A stretch of DNA of 18,575 nucleotides from Bacillota bacterium (GTDB lineage: Bacteria; Bacillota; Bacilli; Lactobacillales; Aerococcaceae): positions 1-18,575 of the forward strand of contig JAEZWY010000056.1 of assembly GCA_023442905.1 (NCBI GenBank), read 5' to 3'. A model generated the notes under the pieces. The model was not told the origin of the DNA, did not search any database, and was given only the letters and a program-made list of their open reading frames with translations. Numbering within the stretch: position 1 is the first letter of the stretch; each line of letters begins with the position of its first letter. Shown here in pieces: positions 1-5,803 of the stretch. The translations under genes and the position numbers were made by a program.

Positions 1-438
1 GCTAACAGCCGTAAAGACGCCGCATATTCGGGTCTAATCGGTGGGGGTTTCTTTAGTATTGCGATCCTTGTTTCTTATTTTGGTTTCATGGCTTCCTTCA
101 ACTTAGTGGGTAGATCAGCTGTACCTACTTTATCTTTAGCTAATGAAATTCATCCTTACCTAGCTTACTTCTTTGTTATTATTATCATGATTGGGATCTT
201 CACTACAGCAGTCACCTTACTTTGGAATTCAGTATCTAATTTCTCAGAGGATGGCAGTAAAAAGCATAAGGTCCTTACATTGATTATCGGCCTAATTGGT
301 TTAATTATCGGTTCAATGATTTCTTTTAGTTCATTATTGAAAATTGTCTATAACATTGCTGGCTATTTCGGAATTGCCTTTATGATTCTGATGCTAGTCC
401 GTCACATTCAATGGGGTAGAGCAGCTAAAGAAAAATAG
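1..438 (+). CDS. YkvI-type multi-pass membrane protein, C-terminal part
   Basis: The reading frame is open from base 1, so the gene begins upstream of the window; 145 residues are visible. They form four hydrophobic segments (about residues 11-33, 53-76, 90-107 and 115-133) ending in a short basic tail (RHIQWGRAAKEK). The run IIIMIGIFTTAVTLLWNSVSNF and the general pattern match Bacillus YkvI-type membrane proteins as I remember them, a family of unknown transport-like function. An internal ATG at 88 is not the start, because coding sequence with the same character continues upstream of it. It is followed within 20 bp by a strong terminator. It is a host gene, outside the prophage. Family assignment is moderately sure; the function is not known. 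Confidence 0.65.
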   Translation, partial: ANSRKDAAYSGLIGGGFFSIAILVSYFGFMASFNLVGRSAVPTLSLANEIHPYLAYFFVIIIMIGIFTTAVTLLWNSVSNFSEDGSKKHKVLTLIIGLIGLIIGSMISFSSLLKIVYNIAGYFGIAFMILMLVRHIQWGRAAKEK

Positions 439-455
439 AAAAAGTTTCAAATAAA

Positions 456-482
456 AAAAACCGCTTATGACCAGCGGTTTTT
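456..482 (+). terminator. Bidirectional intrinsic terminator
   Basis: AAAACCGCT pairs with AGCGGTTTT around a 7-base loop, with a T run on the right and an A run on the left. It can therefore end both the rightward membrane protein gene and the leftward csbD-like gene that converge here. Confidence 0.9.
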
Positions 483-500
483 CTTTATTCTATTTAAGAA

Positions 501-722
501 TTATTCTTCGTCTTTTTTAGTGAAACCATCTAGACGACCTTTAGCATCATCTTTTGCATCGCTAAATCTATCTTTAGCTTCGTTGACTTTTTCTTCAACT
601 TCGCCACGAGCTTGTTGGCCTTTACCTTTGCCTTCTTGCTCTTTATCTCCAGTTACTTTACCAACTGTTTCATTTACTGCACCTTTAATTTTATCGAAAG
701 TTCCATTGTTTTCGTTTGACAT
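501..722 (-). CDS. CsbD-like general stress protein
   Basis: A small, very hydrophilic protein of 73 residues starting MSNENNGTFDKIKGAVNETVGKVTGDKEQEG. The KIKGAVNETVGKVTGD segment is the hallmark of the CsbD-like family, whose members are induced by stress in Bacillus and relatives but have no agreed biochemical role. The start is placed at the ATG at 722 because AGAGG lies 8 bases upstream; a longer version from 740 would put its start codon on top of that ribosome binding site. It is a single-gene unit with its own promoter (764-791) and the shared terminator at 456-482. The rest is a lysine/glutamate-rich helix, as usual for the family. Confidence 0.88.
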   Translation of the reverse strand: MSNENNGTFDKIKGAVNETVGKVTGDKEQEGKGKGQQARGEVEEKVNEAKDRFSDAKDDAKGRLDGFTKKDEE

Positions 723-763
723 AAAATCAACCTCTTTCATTTAATTATTTAAAGTATATATAT

Positions 764-791
764 ATTTTACCATATATGATATTGAGTACAA
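764..791 (-). promoter_or_regulatory. Promoter of the CsbD-like gene
   Basis: On the minus strand TTGTAC and TAAAAT are separated by 16 bases, about 40 bases upstream of the start codon. A sigma-A-like match; I see no clear stress-sigma (SigB) motif. Confidence 0.5.
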
Positions 792-855
792 ATATAAGCA
801 CTTATAAACAATTGAAAGCATGAGAATGTAGGCTAAGCTAGGTCATGCACCAATA

Positions 856-885
856 TTGACCAAAGAGTGAAATATATGATATAAT
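856..885 (+). promoter_or_regulatory. ssrA promoter
   Basis: TTGACC (856-861) and TATAAT (880-885) are separated by 18 bases. The mature tmRNA begins 15 bases after the -10 box, consistent with a short 5' leader removed by RNase P. Confidence 0.8.
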
Positions 886-900
886 ACAGGATACATTCAC

Positions 901-1262
901 GGGGGTGTTATTGGATTCGACAGGCATGGCCCGGTGTACAACTACTGCTCGGAGGTTACGGCTTCGCAACAACGTTACCAGTTTAAAATTAACTGACAAA
1001 CAAGAAACAAACACTTTAGCTTTCGCTGCGTAAAAACAGTGAGCTAAGATTCGCCTAGCGTCACCTATGCGTTAGTTCCGAGTCCTATTATAGTAGGTTA
1101 CGTTCTAAGCTTCCGTCTGGAGTAAGGAAAAGAGATTAATCAGACTAGCAATCTAATTGGTTTGTTTATTCACCATTAGTGCGCGAATCCGAGAATGAAC
1201 TATAGTGGTAAAAGTTGTATAATCGGAGTGTTTGGACAGGGGTTCAAATCCCCTCACCTCCA
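901..1262 (+). ncRNA. ssrA: Transfer-messenger RNA (tmRNA)
   Basis: The 5' end GGGGGTG pairs with CACCTCC at 1255-1261 to form the tRNA-like acceptor stem, followed by discriminator A at 1262. The 5' half holds the conserved GGATTCGACAGGCATGG, and the 3' half the T-arm GGGGTTCAAATCCCC. The tag reading frame is at 995-1033 and encodes DKQETNTLAFAA then TAA, so with the charged alanine the tag is A-DKQETNTLAFAA. tmRNA with SmpB rescues stalled ribosomes and marks the truncated protein for proteolysis. CCA is not encoded: TTTT follows the discriminator, so tRNA nucleotidyltransferase must add it. The prophage integrase lies just downstream, so the 3' end is also the phage attachment site. Confidence 0.96.
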
Positions 1263-1389
1263 TTTTATCGTTAAAATACGTTGAAACTAAAATTTAAAAC
1301 GTTGATATATCAAGGTTTTGAATTTTCTAATTGTTACAGAATCGTATACTTTCGAAACTAAGTGTGCACCAACTGTGCACGTAAGATGA
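1243..1389. other. Prophage attachment region at the ssrA 3' end
   Basis: The tmRNA T-arm and acceptor end (about 1243-1262) lie 127 bp from the end of the integrase gene, the usual layout for phages that recombine into ssrA while restoring its 3' end. The exact core cannot be fixed because the other junction is outside the window. Between ssrA and int there are short repeats of the kind that bind integrase: ACGTTGA twice (near 1278 and 1299), the palindrome TTGATATATCAA (1302-1313), and two GTGCAC palindromes just before the integrase end. There is no obvious intrinsic terminator for ssrA here. Confidence 0.7.
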
Positions 1390-2475
1390 TTAAATGCTAT
1401 CCAAGACACCTACTATTTTGGTATCTTGTTGTTGCTGAAGCTCATCCAAAATATGTGCATAGGTAGATAAAGTTTCATTCGTTGTTGCATGGCCTAACCG
1501 TTTCGAAATATACTGAATATTTAATCCTTCAAGTATGAGTATGCTGCAGTGCGTATGTCGCAATGAGTGAATACCATATTGGGGGATGTCGAGTTGCTTA
1601 CATCGTGTACGCAACTTTTTTAATACACTCGTATAAGATATATCGGGTTTTTTAAACTTATCCAAGAAAGGGTAGTCAGTGTCATCTGATGTACTCTTAA
1701 AGTCCATCAACGTGTCGTAAACCGATTGATTAATCATAATAGTACGTTTACTAGTCTCATTCTTTGTGTCCGTAAAAACATGCTTATTATAGCTATACGC
1801 TCGTTTAACAGTAATAGTATTTTCGGTAATATCATTCCAAGATAAACCGTACACTTCACTTATCCGTAAACCTGTAATCGCTGCGACGTACAACATCACG
1901 TCTGATATGTAGTCAGATTGATATAGCGCTGAGGTTAATTTGCTAAAATTTGACTTGTTCCAGGCGTCTACACGCTTACCTGATTGGACATCATAAGTTA
2001 GTTGGATATTGTAAGTAGGGTCTATGGTTAAGATACCGTCAGCAATAGCATGACGGATACAGCCTTTTAGTTTAAAGTGAGTTTTCTCGACAGTATTCTT
2101 AGACTTGCCTTTACCTCGCCAATTTATAAAATTTTGATATTTCTTACGTGTTAGTTGTTTCAATTTTAAATCACCGAAATATTCTTCAACGATACGCATA
2201 TTCAGATAGTAGTTGTCTTCCGATACTTCGGATAGCTTACCGAGCTTGTAAGTTTCGCACCAATTATTAAAATACTCAGACAAGGTCATTTCCGCTTCTT
2301 CGTACACGTCATTATCTAATGTTTTACGATTAATTTCTTCTTGTTTTTCGCCATAAGCTCTAGCTTCAGCTTTTGTGCTGAAATTACTTTTCTGTTTTTG
2401 GTGGCGTTTTTTCTTATCATCATAAATGTTATACCGCACACGCCATTTTCCGTTAACTTTTTTTACGGTTGCCAT
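1390..2475 (-). CDS. int: Tyrosine-family phage integrase
   Basis: A 361-residue site-specific recombinase that inserts and excises the prophage. It has an N-terminal arm-binding domain (about 1-50; VNGKWRVRYNIYDDKKKR), a core-binding SAM-like helical domain (about 62-150), and a catalytic domain with all expected residues: Arg204 (TGLR), the beta-hairpin Lys238, His303 and Arg306 (HSLRH), His329 (LGH) and the nucleophile Tyr339. Length and order are normal for integrases of Gram-positive temperate phages. AGGAG lies 10 bases before the ATG. The gene ends 127 bp from the ssrA 3' end, which fits its role at that attachment site. No excisionase is recognisable beside it. I consider it intact. 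Confidence 0.95.
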   Translation of the reverse strand: MATVKKVNGKWRVRYNIYDDKKKRHQKQKSNFSTKAEARAYGEKQEEINRKTLDNDVYEEAEMTLSEYFNNWCETYKLGKLSEVSEDNYYLNMRIVEEYFGDLKLKQLTRKKYQNFINWRGKGKSKNTVEKTHFKLKGCIRHAIADGILTIDPTYNIQLTYDVQSGKRVDAWNKSNFSKLTSALYQSDYISDVMLYVAAITGLRISEVYGLSWNDITENTITVKRAYSYNKHVFTDTKNETSKRTIMINQSVYDTLMDFKSTSDDTDYPFLDKFKKPDISYTSVLKKLRTRCKQLDIPQYGIHSLRHTHCSILILEGLNIQYISKRLGHATTNETLSTYAHILDELQQQQDTKIVGVLDSI

Positions 2476-2555
2476 AACATATCAACTCCTAATTATGTTA
2501 AAATATAGGTATACAAAAAGCACACACTCCGTGCGTTTTGTTAAACTTCAGATTG

Positions 2556-2598
2556 CCTCACTCTTCGACCGTCCAAAGTGGAGAGTGGGGATTTTTTT
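2556..2598 (+). terminator. Rightward-facing terminator hairpin between two leftward genes
   Basis: CCTCACTCT (2556-2564) pairs with AGAGTGGGG (2582-2590, one G-T pair) and is followed by seven T (2592-2598), so it ends transcripts running to the right. Both flanking genes run to the left. It may end a short unannotated plus-strand RNA starting near 2500 (a weak TTGCCA and AATTAT pair lies at 2469-2496), or block readthrough. In 2476-2555 I otherwise see only a weak GCAC/GTGC hairpin near 2520-2540. Confidence 0.55.
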
Positions 2599-2599
2599 G

Positions 2600-3640
2600 T
2601 TATTTAATCGGATTAATAAAATTATTAAGATAGCGATCTAAGTCTTTAGGTAATCCAACTGATTCTAAATATAGTCCAAAGTTTGGAAGGTCTTTATATC
2701 TATTAAAAAAATTATTTTCCAGCTCAAAAGCAAAATTTCTTTGGTCGAAAGAGTGAGATGAGAGCCCGGACATTATGCAAATTAGTAAACAATAAGTATC
2801 ATTACGACCTAGTTTATTTCTATCCCAAGTACTATTATCAGCGATGCCCTTCGGCCATAATAATCTAACATCTGCTTTTGTGAGCCTATGCCCACGACCG
2901 TTATCATTGTTACGTGGAAATGTTGAATCAGACTTGTAAGTTACTAAGTTACCACCATGAGCAAGGTTGTTTCTATATCCTAAAATAATGGTAAGGATTT
3001 TCTTTAATAATCTCTTTAACGCTTCTTTATCTTTGGAGCTTAGACTGTCAATTTGTAAATTGAATATTTGCCTCACAATAAATTCTTTTTCTTTAGCACT
3101 AAAAATAGAATAAAACATTCTAATTTGACCAAAAGTCATATTTTGTGATAAAACCCAAAAAGGAATATGATTTTTTGTTTCTCGATAATGTTTTGTAGGA
3201 TAATATTTAGTTTTTCTTATTTTCCAGATTTCTTTTAGCACCGATTTAACTTTACCGTTGCTATTATTAAAGTTTTCTTTTCTTAAATATCTATTCATCG
3301 AAACACCGAATGATTGAGATAAGGCATCAGACATTGCAATATTGAAAGACCGTTCGAATGAAATAATATAATTAAATAAGATATTTCTAAGAGTTTCATC
3401 GAAATAATAGAATCTAACTAAATCTTCAAAAGATGTACCAGGTTGAAACATTTCATTACCATTCGAGTCAAGGTATGTAAAAGGTGGCTTGTATGAGTTA
3501 ATTAAAATATGATAATTTTTGGACAAGAGAAAATTCTTTGCTAATTTTTCATCATTAATTTCTAACCCCCTTTTACGCAAAACATCAATTTGTTCTTCTG
3601 TTGTTTTAAATGGCTTATCAGCCCCGAAATATCCATGCAT
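2600..3640 (-). CDS. AbiF/AbiD-type abortive infection protein (Abi_2 family, HEPN ribonuclease)
   Basis: A 346-residue protein of the Abi_2 family, close in length to AbiF-type proteins. The N-terminus (ADKPFKTTEEQIDVLRKRGLEI, about 7-28, then FLLSKNYHILINSYKPPF) and the middle segment with HIPFWVLSQNMTFGQIRMFY (about 158-177) are family signatures. Residues 222-229 read YRNNLAHG: Arg223 and His228 form the R-x4-H motif of HEPN ribonucleases. Family members block phage growth, and AbiF-type ones are recently reported to act with a small upstream RNA. The ATG at 3640 is chosen because the family N-terminus starts just after it; an in-frame GTG at 3679 lies inside the upstream hairpin. No free ribosome binding site precedes the ATG: the nearest purine run (GGGGTG) is in the 3' arm of the terminator hairpin. 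It lies between integrase and the repressor block, as a lysogen-expressed defence gene would. Confidence 0.85.
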   Translation of the reverse strand: MHGYFGADKPFKTTEEQIDVLRKRGLEINDEKLAKNFLLSKNYHILINSYKPPFTYLDSNGNEMFQPGTSFEDLVRFYYFDETLRNILFNYIISFERSFNIAMSDALSQSFGVSMNRYLRKENFNNSNGKVKSVLKEIWKIRKTKYYPTKHYRETKNHIPFWVLSQNMTFGQIRMFYSIFSAKEKEFIVRQIFNLQIDSLSSKDKEALKRLLKKILTIILGYRNNLAHGGNLVTYKSDSTFPRNNDNGRGHRLTKADVRLLWPKGIADNSTWDRNKLGRNDTYCLLICIMSGLSSHSFDQRNFAFELENNFFNRYKDLPNFGLYLESVGLPKDLDRYLNNFINPIK

Positions 3641-3688
3641 AAATAAAAAACACCCCGTGTACAATTTACTAATGTACACGGGGTGTTT
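3641..3688 (-). terminator. Strong terminator hairpin between the ncRNA and the toxin gene
   Basis: A perfect 16-bp stem (AAACACCCCGTGTACA and its complement) with a 9-nt loop is followed on the minus strand by TTTTTTATTT and then the ATG. Only readthrough transcripts would express the AbiF-like protein from the upstream promoter, the arrangement seen in type III toxin-antitoxin loci. Confidence 0.85.
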
Positions 3689-3718
3689 GACCCGTTTCTA
3701 GAACAGGTATTTCACTCT
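3641..3718 (-). ncRNA. Small structured RNA upstream of the AbiF-like gene
   Basis: Just downstream of a near-consensus promoter (3725-3753) and ending at the AbiF-like start codon is an RNA of about 78 nt. It contains a small hairpin (CCTGTT with AACGGG, five-base loop, at 3691-3707) and then a perfect 16-bp hairpin with a 9-nt loop (3648-3663 with 3673-3688) followed by a T run. No reading frame or ribosome binding site is visible in it. Conserved RNAs upstream of abiF genes have been described, and such RNAs are proposed to be antitoxin partners of the HEPN protein. I assign this RNA to that class from position and architecture, not from a sequence-model match. Its ends are estimates. Confidence 0.7.
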
Positions 3719-3724
3719 GTGTAC

Positions 3725-3753
3725 ATTATATTATAAAAACATTGTATTATCAA
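3725..3753 (-). promoter_or_regulatory. Promoter of the AbiF-associated RNA
   Basis: On the minus strand TTGATA (3748-3753) and TATAAT (3725-3730) are separated by exactly 17 bases. The -35 box overlaps the stop codon of the preceding gene, so the RNA/toxin unit has its own promoter despite being in line with the repressor operon. Confidence 0.8.
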
Positions 3754-4148
3754 ATTACTTTTTTAAGTTTATCTCCAATTTTTATTGGAGAATCACTTTT
3801 ATTTTTAACTGGTTCAATTTGCATTTCATCAACGCGACCGCTATACTTAGCAGCTTTGAATCTAGGTTCCATGCTTATTTGTTGTCCATAATTAAGGGAA
3901 CGGATTGGATCGTAAATCTCGGACTTAATTTTTAAAACTGAAAAATTCTTATAAATTTCAGAAATAATTAGTATACCCTTGGGCACAGGTAAAGAACCTA
4001 TTGCTTTTTTTGTGTTAGGGTCTCTAATAATTTCAGATTCTTTTTCATCAAAGACGGTAAATTCATCTCCAACTTCAGCATCATAATGGTCTATATTTGC
4101 AATCACGGTATTATTATCTAAAATTCTTAAAATTCTTGAAGTTATCAT
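3750..4148 (-). CDS. Unknown protein with a FlgT C-terminal-like beta domain
   Basis: 132 residues, mostly predicted beta strand. The segment GDEFTVFDEKESEIIRDPNTKK followed by AIGSLPVPKGILIISEIYKNFSVLKI (about 27-73) follows the G-x-x-F-x-V...DP-x-T-x-x-x-G...S-x-x-x-I pattern seen in C-terminal domains of flagellar FlgT-like and related proteins. No signal peptide or membrane segment is visible, so an envelope role is unlikely here. The start is the ATG at 4148 with AGGAGG upstream. It is the third gene of the leftward repressor-immA operon, 11 bases after immA, and its last codons overlap the promoter of the AbiF-associated RNA. The function is unknown; a role in lysogeny or immunity is inferred only from position. 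Confidence 0.6.
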   Translation of the reverse strand: MITSRILRILDNNTVIANIDHYDAEVGDEFTVFDEKESEIIRDPNTKKAIGSLPVPKGILIISEIYKNFSVLKIKSEIYDPIRSLNYGQQISMEPRFKAAKYSGRVDEMQIEPVKNKSDSPIKIGDKLKKVI

Positions 4149-4159
4149 GATTCTTCCTC

Positions 4160-4558
4160 CTAAATCAAACCCTTAACCTTATACATATATATAGCACTTT
4201 CCACAATATTCTCTGGTAACTCTAAATCTTCAGCTATTTCATATAATAGCACAGCATCTTCACTATCTTGGTATCTAGCTATATGGTCCACAGGTATCAA
4301 TTGCCCATAAGACCATCTACGTGCCATCGCCTCATCCTTTGCATGTTTATCATAGTTAGTTATGTTCTTATGAGAAGAAGTGAAGTAATGACCGACTTCT
4401 TCCGCAACAGTAGAAAGTTGTATTGTTAGAGATTTACGCTTATTTATGTAAATATCTCTACCTATAATCATGCCTGAAAGTTCATCAGGCATTTCTTCAT
4501 CAAAATGAAAATAAAACTTATCATCGAATTTAGCAATAAATTTTTTTAATTCATTCAA
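4160..4558 (-). CDS. immA: ImmA/IrrE-family metallopeptidase
   Basis: 132 residues. The motif LSTVAEEVGHYFTSS (about 48-62) is the active-site helix of the ImmA/IrrE family, but the first histidine of HExxH is replaced: here it reads EEVGH with Glu53, Glu54 and His57, a variant I recall in many phage members. A second helix, DEAMARRWSYGQLIPVD (75-91), carries the expected downstream acidic ligand and the RRW signature. In ICEBs1-like systems ImmA cleaves the neighbouring repressor on induction. It follows the repressor gene by 8 bases in the same operon, as in that model. Whether the Glu variant is catalytically active cannot be told from sequence. Confidence 0.88.
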   Translation of the reverse strand: MNELKKFIAKFDDKFYFHFDEEMPDELSGMIIGRDIYINKRKSLTIQLSTVAEEVGHYFTSSHKNITNYDKHAKDEAMARRWSYGQLIPVDHIARYQDSEDAVLLYEIAEDLELPENIVESAIYMYKVKGLI

Positions 4559-4566
4559 CTAATCAC

Positions 4567-4998
4567 CTACTTATTGTGCCGTTTTTTAATATTATCAATG
4601 TAATCCTGTACCTCAGCTTCTTGTTCCTGAGTAAGATCATCATCTTTATGTGCTGCAATTAAAATATCATCATCTTTGAATTTGCTTTGTTCTTCAAGTT
4701 GTTCACGGTATTGTTTATCAACGTAATTTAGAACTTTAATCTTCCTATTATTATCTAATTTCGTTACTTTTTGATTAATCTGGGTAGATACTGAATGTTC
4801 AGTTGTCATATCATCATTTATCAATAACAGAGGACTTATTTTAAGAGCGGATGCTAACAAAGAAATTTTGTCACGACGCATGTTTTCAATCATTCCCTGT
4901 TCCCATTTACGGACAGTAGACTTGCCTACACCTACCATATCACCAACTTGTTCAAGAGTTAGGCCTAATTCTTTCCTCCTAGATTTAATATCATACAT
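4567..4998 (-). CDS. CI-type phage repressor (XRE family)
   Basis: 143 residues with an N-terminal helix-turn-helix of the XRE family (about 3-60: RRKELGLTLEQVGDMVGVGK, STVRKWEQG) that should bind the AGTGTC-N6-GACACT operators. The C-terminal half is charged and helical (HKDDDLTQEQEAEVQDYIDN) and has no LexA-like serine peptidase domain, so it cannot self-cleave on RecA activation. The adjacent ImmA-type peptidase is the likely route of inactivation. The start is the ATG at 4998 with AAGGAG 9 bases upstream. It is first in the leftward operon with immA, and is transcribed from a promoter whose spacer contains operator O1, which suggests autoregulation. Confidence 0.9.
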   Translation of the reverse strand: MYDIKSRRKELGLTLEQVGDMVGVGKSTVRKWEQGMIENMRRDKISLLASALKISPLLLINDDMTTEHSVSTQINQKVTKLDNNRKIKVLNYVDKQYREQLEEQSKFKDDDILIAAHKDDDLTQEQEAEVQDYIDNIKKRHNK

Positions 4999-5030
4999 AG
5001 TTACTTCTCCTTAAATTTATTATTAATAGA

Positions 5031-5059
5031 ATAATAACATTAAAGTGTCGTTTTGGAAA
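5031..5059 (-). promoter_or_regulatory. Leftward repressor promoter
   Basis: On the minus strand TTTCCA (5054-5059) and TATTAT (5031-5036) are 17 bases apart, 32 bases before the repressor start. Operator O1 (5044-5061) covers the spacer and -35 box, so bound repressor or Cro would block it. Confidence 0.65.
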
Positions 5060-5061
5060 CT
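5044..5061. promoter_or_regulatory. Operator O1
   Basis: AGTGTC-N6-GAAACT, one mismatch from the dyad AGTGTC-N6-GACACT. It overlaps the repressor promoter. Confidence 0.65.
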
Positions 5062-5084
5062 ATTATTCAATTATTTATCAAAAA

Positions 5085-5102
5085 AGTGTCCTAAAAGAAA
5101 TT
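5085..5102. promoter_or_regulatory. Operator O2 (degenerate)
   Basis: AGTGTC-N6-GAAATT: one perfect and one weak half-site, ending 6 bases upstream of the rightward -35 box. Its centre is 41 bp from that of O1, about four helical turns. Confidence 0.5.
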
Positions 5103-5108
5103 TATGTG

Positions 5109-5137
5109 TTGACAAAAGAGTTAGAAGCGATTATTAT
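5109..5137 (+). promoter_or_regulatory. Rightward early promoter
   Basis: TTGACA (5109-5114) and TATTAT (5132-5137) are separated by exactly 17 bases. Operator O3 begins 5 bases after the -10 box and spans the start site. This is the main early lytic promoter of the phage. Confidence 0.85.
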
Positions 5138-5141
5138 TAAA

Positions 5142-5159
5142 AGTGTCTTAAGGGACACA
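5142..5159. promoter_or_regulatory. Operator O3
   Basis: AGTGTC-N6-GACACA, a near-perfect dyad over the predicted start site of the rightward promoter. Confidence 0.75.
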
Positions 5160-5180
5160 ATCACAGAGAGGAGGGAAAAT

Positions 5181-5414
5181 ATGAATAGTGACGCGGTAAA
5201 AGCAAAAATAGTATTTAATGGAATGAAAATAGATGAGTTTATCAGTTTAGTAAATCATGAATTATCTAATAATGGTTACTCTGGCATGTCCCGTTCGACT
5301 TACTATAAAAATTTACGTGGGGAACAAGAGTTTAGTAGGAGTGAAATTCAAGCAATTTCTAAAGTACTAAATTTGAGTGATGAGGAAGTATTAAATATTT
5401 TTTTTGACGAATAG
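5181..5414 (+). CDS. Cro-like HTH regulator
   Basis: 77 residues. The C-terminal two thirds (MSRSTYYKNLRGEQEFSRSE, then IQAISKVLNLSDEEVLNIF) has the helix pattern of small XRE/Cro regulators, with the recognition helix around SRSTYYKNLRG. The ATG at 5181 is chosen because it has GAGGAGGG just upstream; an extension to 5106 would run through the promoter -10 box and operator O3. It is the first gene after the rightward promoter, directly opposite the repressor, the classic Cro position. Its stop codon overlaps a fourth operator, so Cro or CI may also bind at its 3' end. Confidence 0.75.
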   Translation: MNSDAVKAKIVFNGMKIDEFISLVNHELSNNGYSGMSRSTYYKNLRGEQEFSRSEIQAISKVLNLSDEEVLNIFFDE

Positions 5415-5430
5415 TGTCTTTTAAGACACT
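5413..5430. promoter_or_regulatory. Operator O4, perfect palindrome
   Basis: AGTGTCTT-TT-AAGACACT has 8-bp perfect arms and is the best of the four copies. It overlaps the stop codon of the Cro-like gene rather than a visible promoter, so it may be a distal looping or roadblock site. As RNA it could also form a small hairpin. Confidence 0.75.
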
Positions 5431-5460
5431 AAGGGTTATTTTAAATAGGGAGGCATAACA

Positions 5461-5622
5461 ATGAACGAACCACAATTACCAAACACATTAAAAGAATATG
5501 AAGGCACAAGTTTTATATATCCATATGTTGAATTATTAAAACTTTCGTTACGTGAAGATATTAAAAAAGAAGACCTTGCACTGGCATGCAAAATCTTCTT
5601 GATGAAGGTAGAGGAGGAGTAA
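5461..5622 (+). CDS. Small phage protein of unknown function (53 aa)
   Basis: The frame starts with ATG after AGGGAGG and encodes MNEPQLPNTLKEYEG...LMKVEEE, a short acidic, mostly helical protein. I do not recognise a family. It sits in the early operon 46 bp after the Cro-like gene and 2 bp before the next gene, whose ribosome binding site is formed by its own GAGGAGGAG codons. This suggests coupled translation. Confidence 0.6.
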   Translation: MNEPQLPNTLKEYEGTSFIYPYVELLKLSLREDIKKEDLALACKIFLMKVEEE

Positions 5623-5624
5623 GT

Positions 5625-5801
5625 ATGGAAATCGTAACTTTTTCAGATGGAACATTTATGAATGAAGATGAGCTAAAAAAAGTACAGCAAGAAATTTTAA
5701 CTGTACTTAGCAATAAAGGTTACTCATATGAAATTGCGGAATATTTATTAAAAGAAATTATAAGTGTGTTAAATGAAAAAGCAAAGCGGATACGCATTTA
5801 A
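5625..5801 (+). CDS. Small phage protein of unknown function (58 aa)
   Basis: It begins MEIVTFSDGTFMNEDELKKV and is predicted to be a short hairpin followed by two helices. The ATG at 5625 is used because GAGGAG lies 6-10 bases upstream; a longer reading from 5586 would overlap the preceding gene. The basic end (KAKRIRI) could contact nucleic acid. No family recognised. It is the last rightward gene before a leftward insert, and the two stop codons converge with only 2 bp between them. Confidence 0.6.
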   Translation: MEIVTFSDGTFMNEDELKKVQQEILTVLSNKGYSYEIAEYLLKEIISVLNEKAKRIRI

Positions 5802-5803
5802 AA

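Noticed and set aside
520..744. Plus-strand ORF opposite the CsbD-like gene
   Set aside because: It is a serine/leucine-rich mirror of the real gene, with no ribosome site or promoter.
2426..2641. Plus-strand ORF over the int start and terminator
   Set aside because: It runs through the terminator hairpin, overlaps the integrase N-terminus and lacks a ribosome binding site.
5106..5180. N-terminal extension of the Cro-like protein
   Set aside because: This stretch is the rightward promoter and operator O3; a strong ribosome site supports the ATG at 5181.
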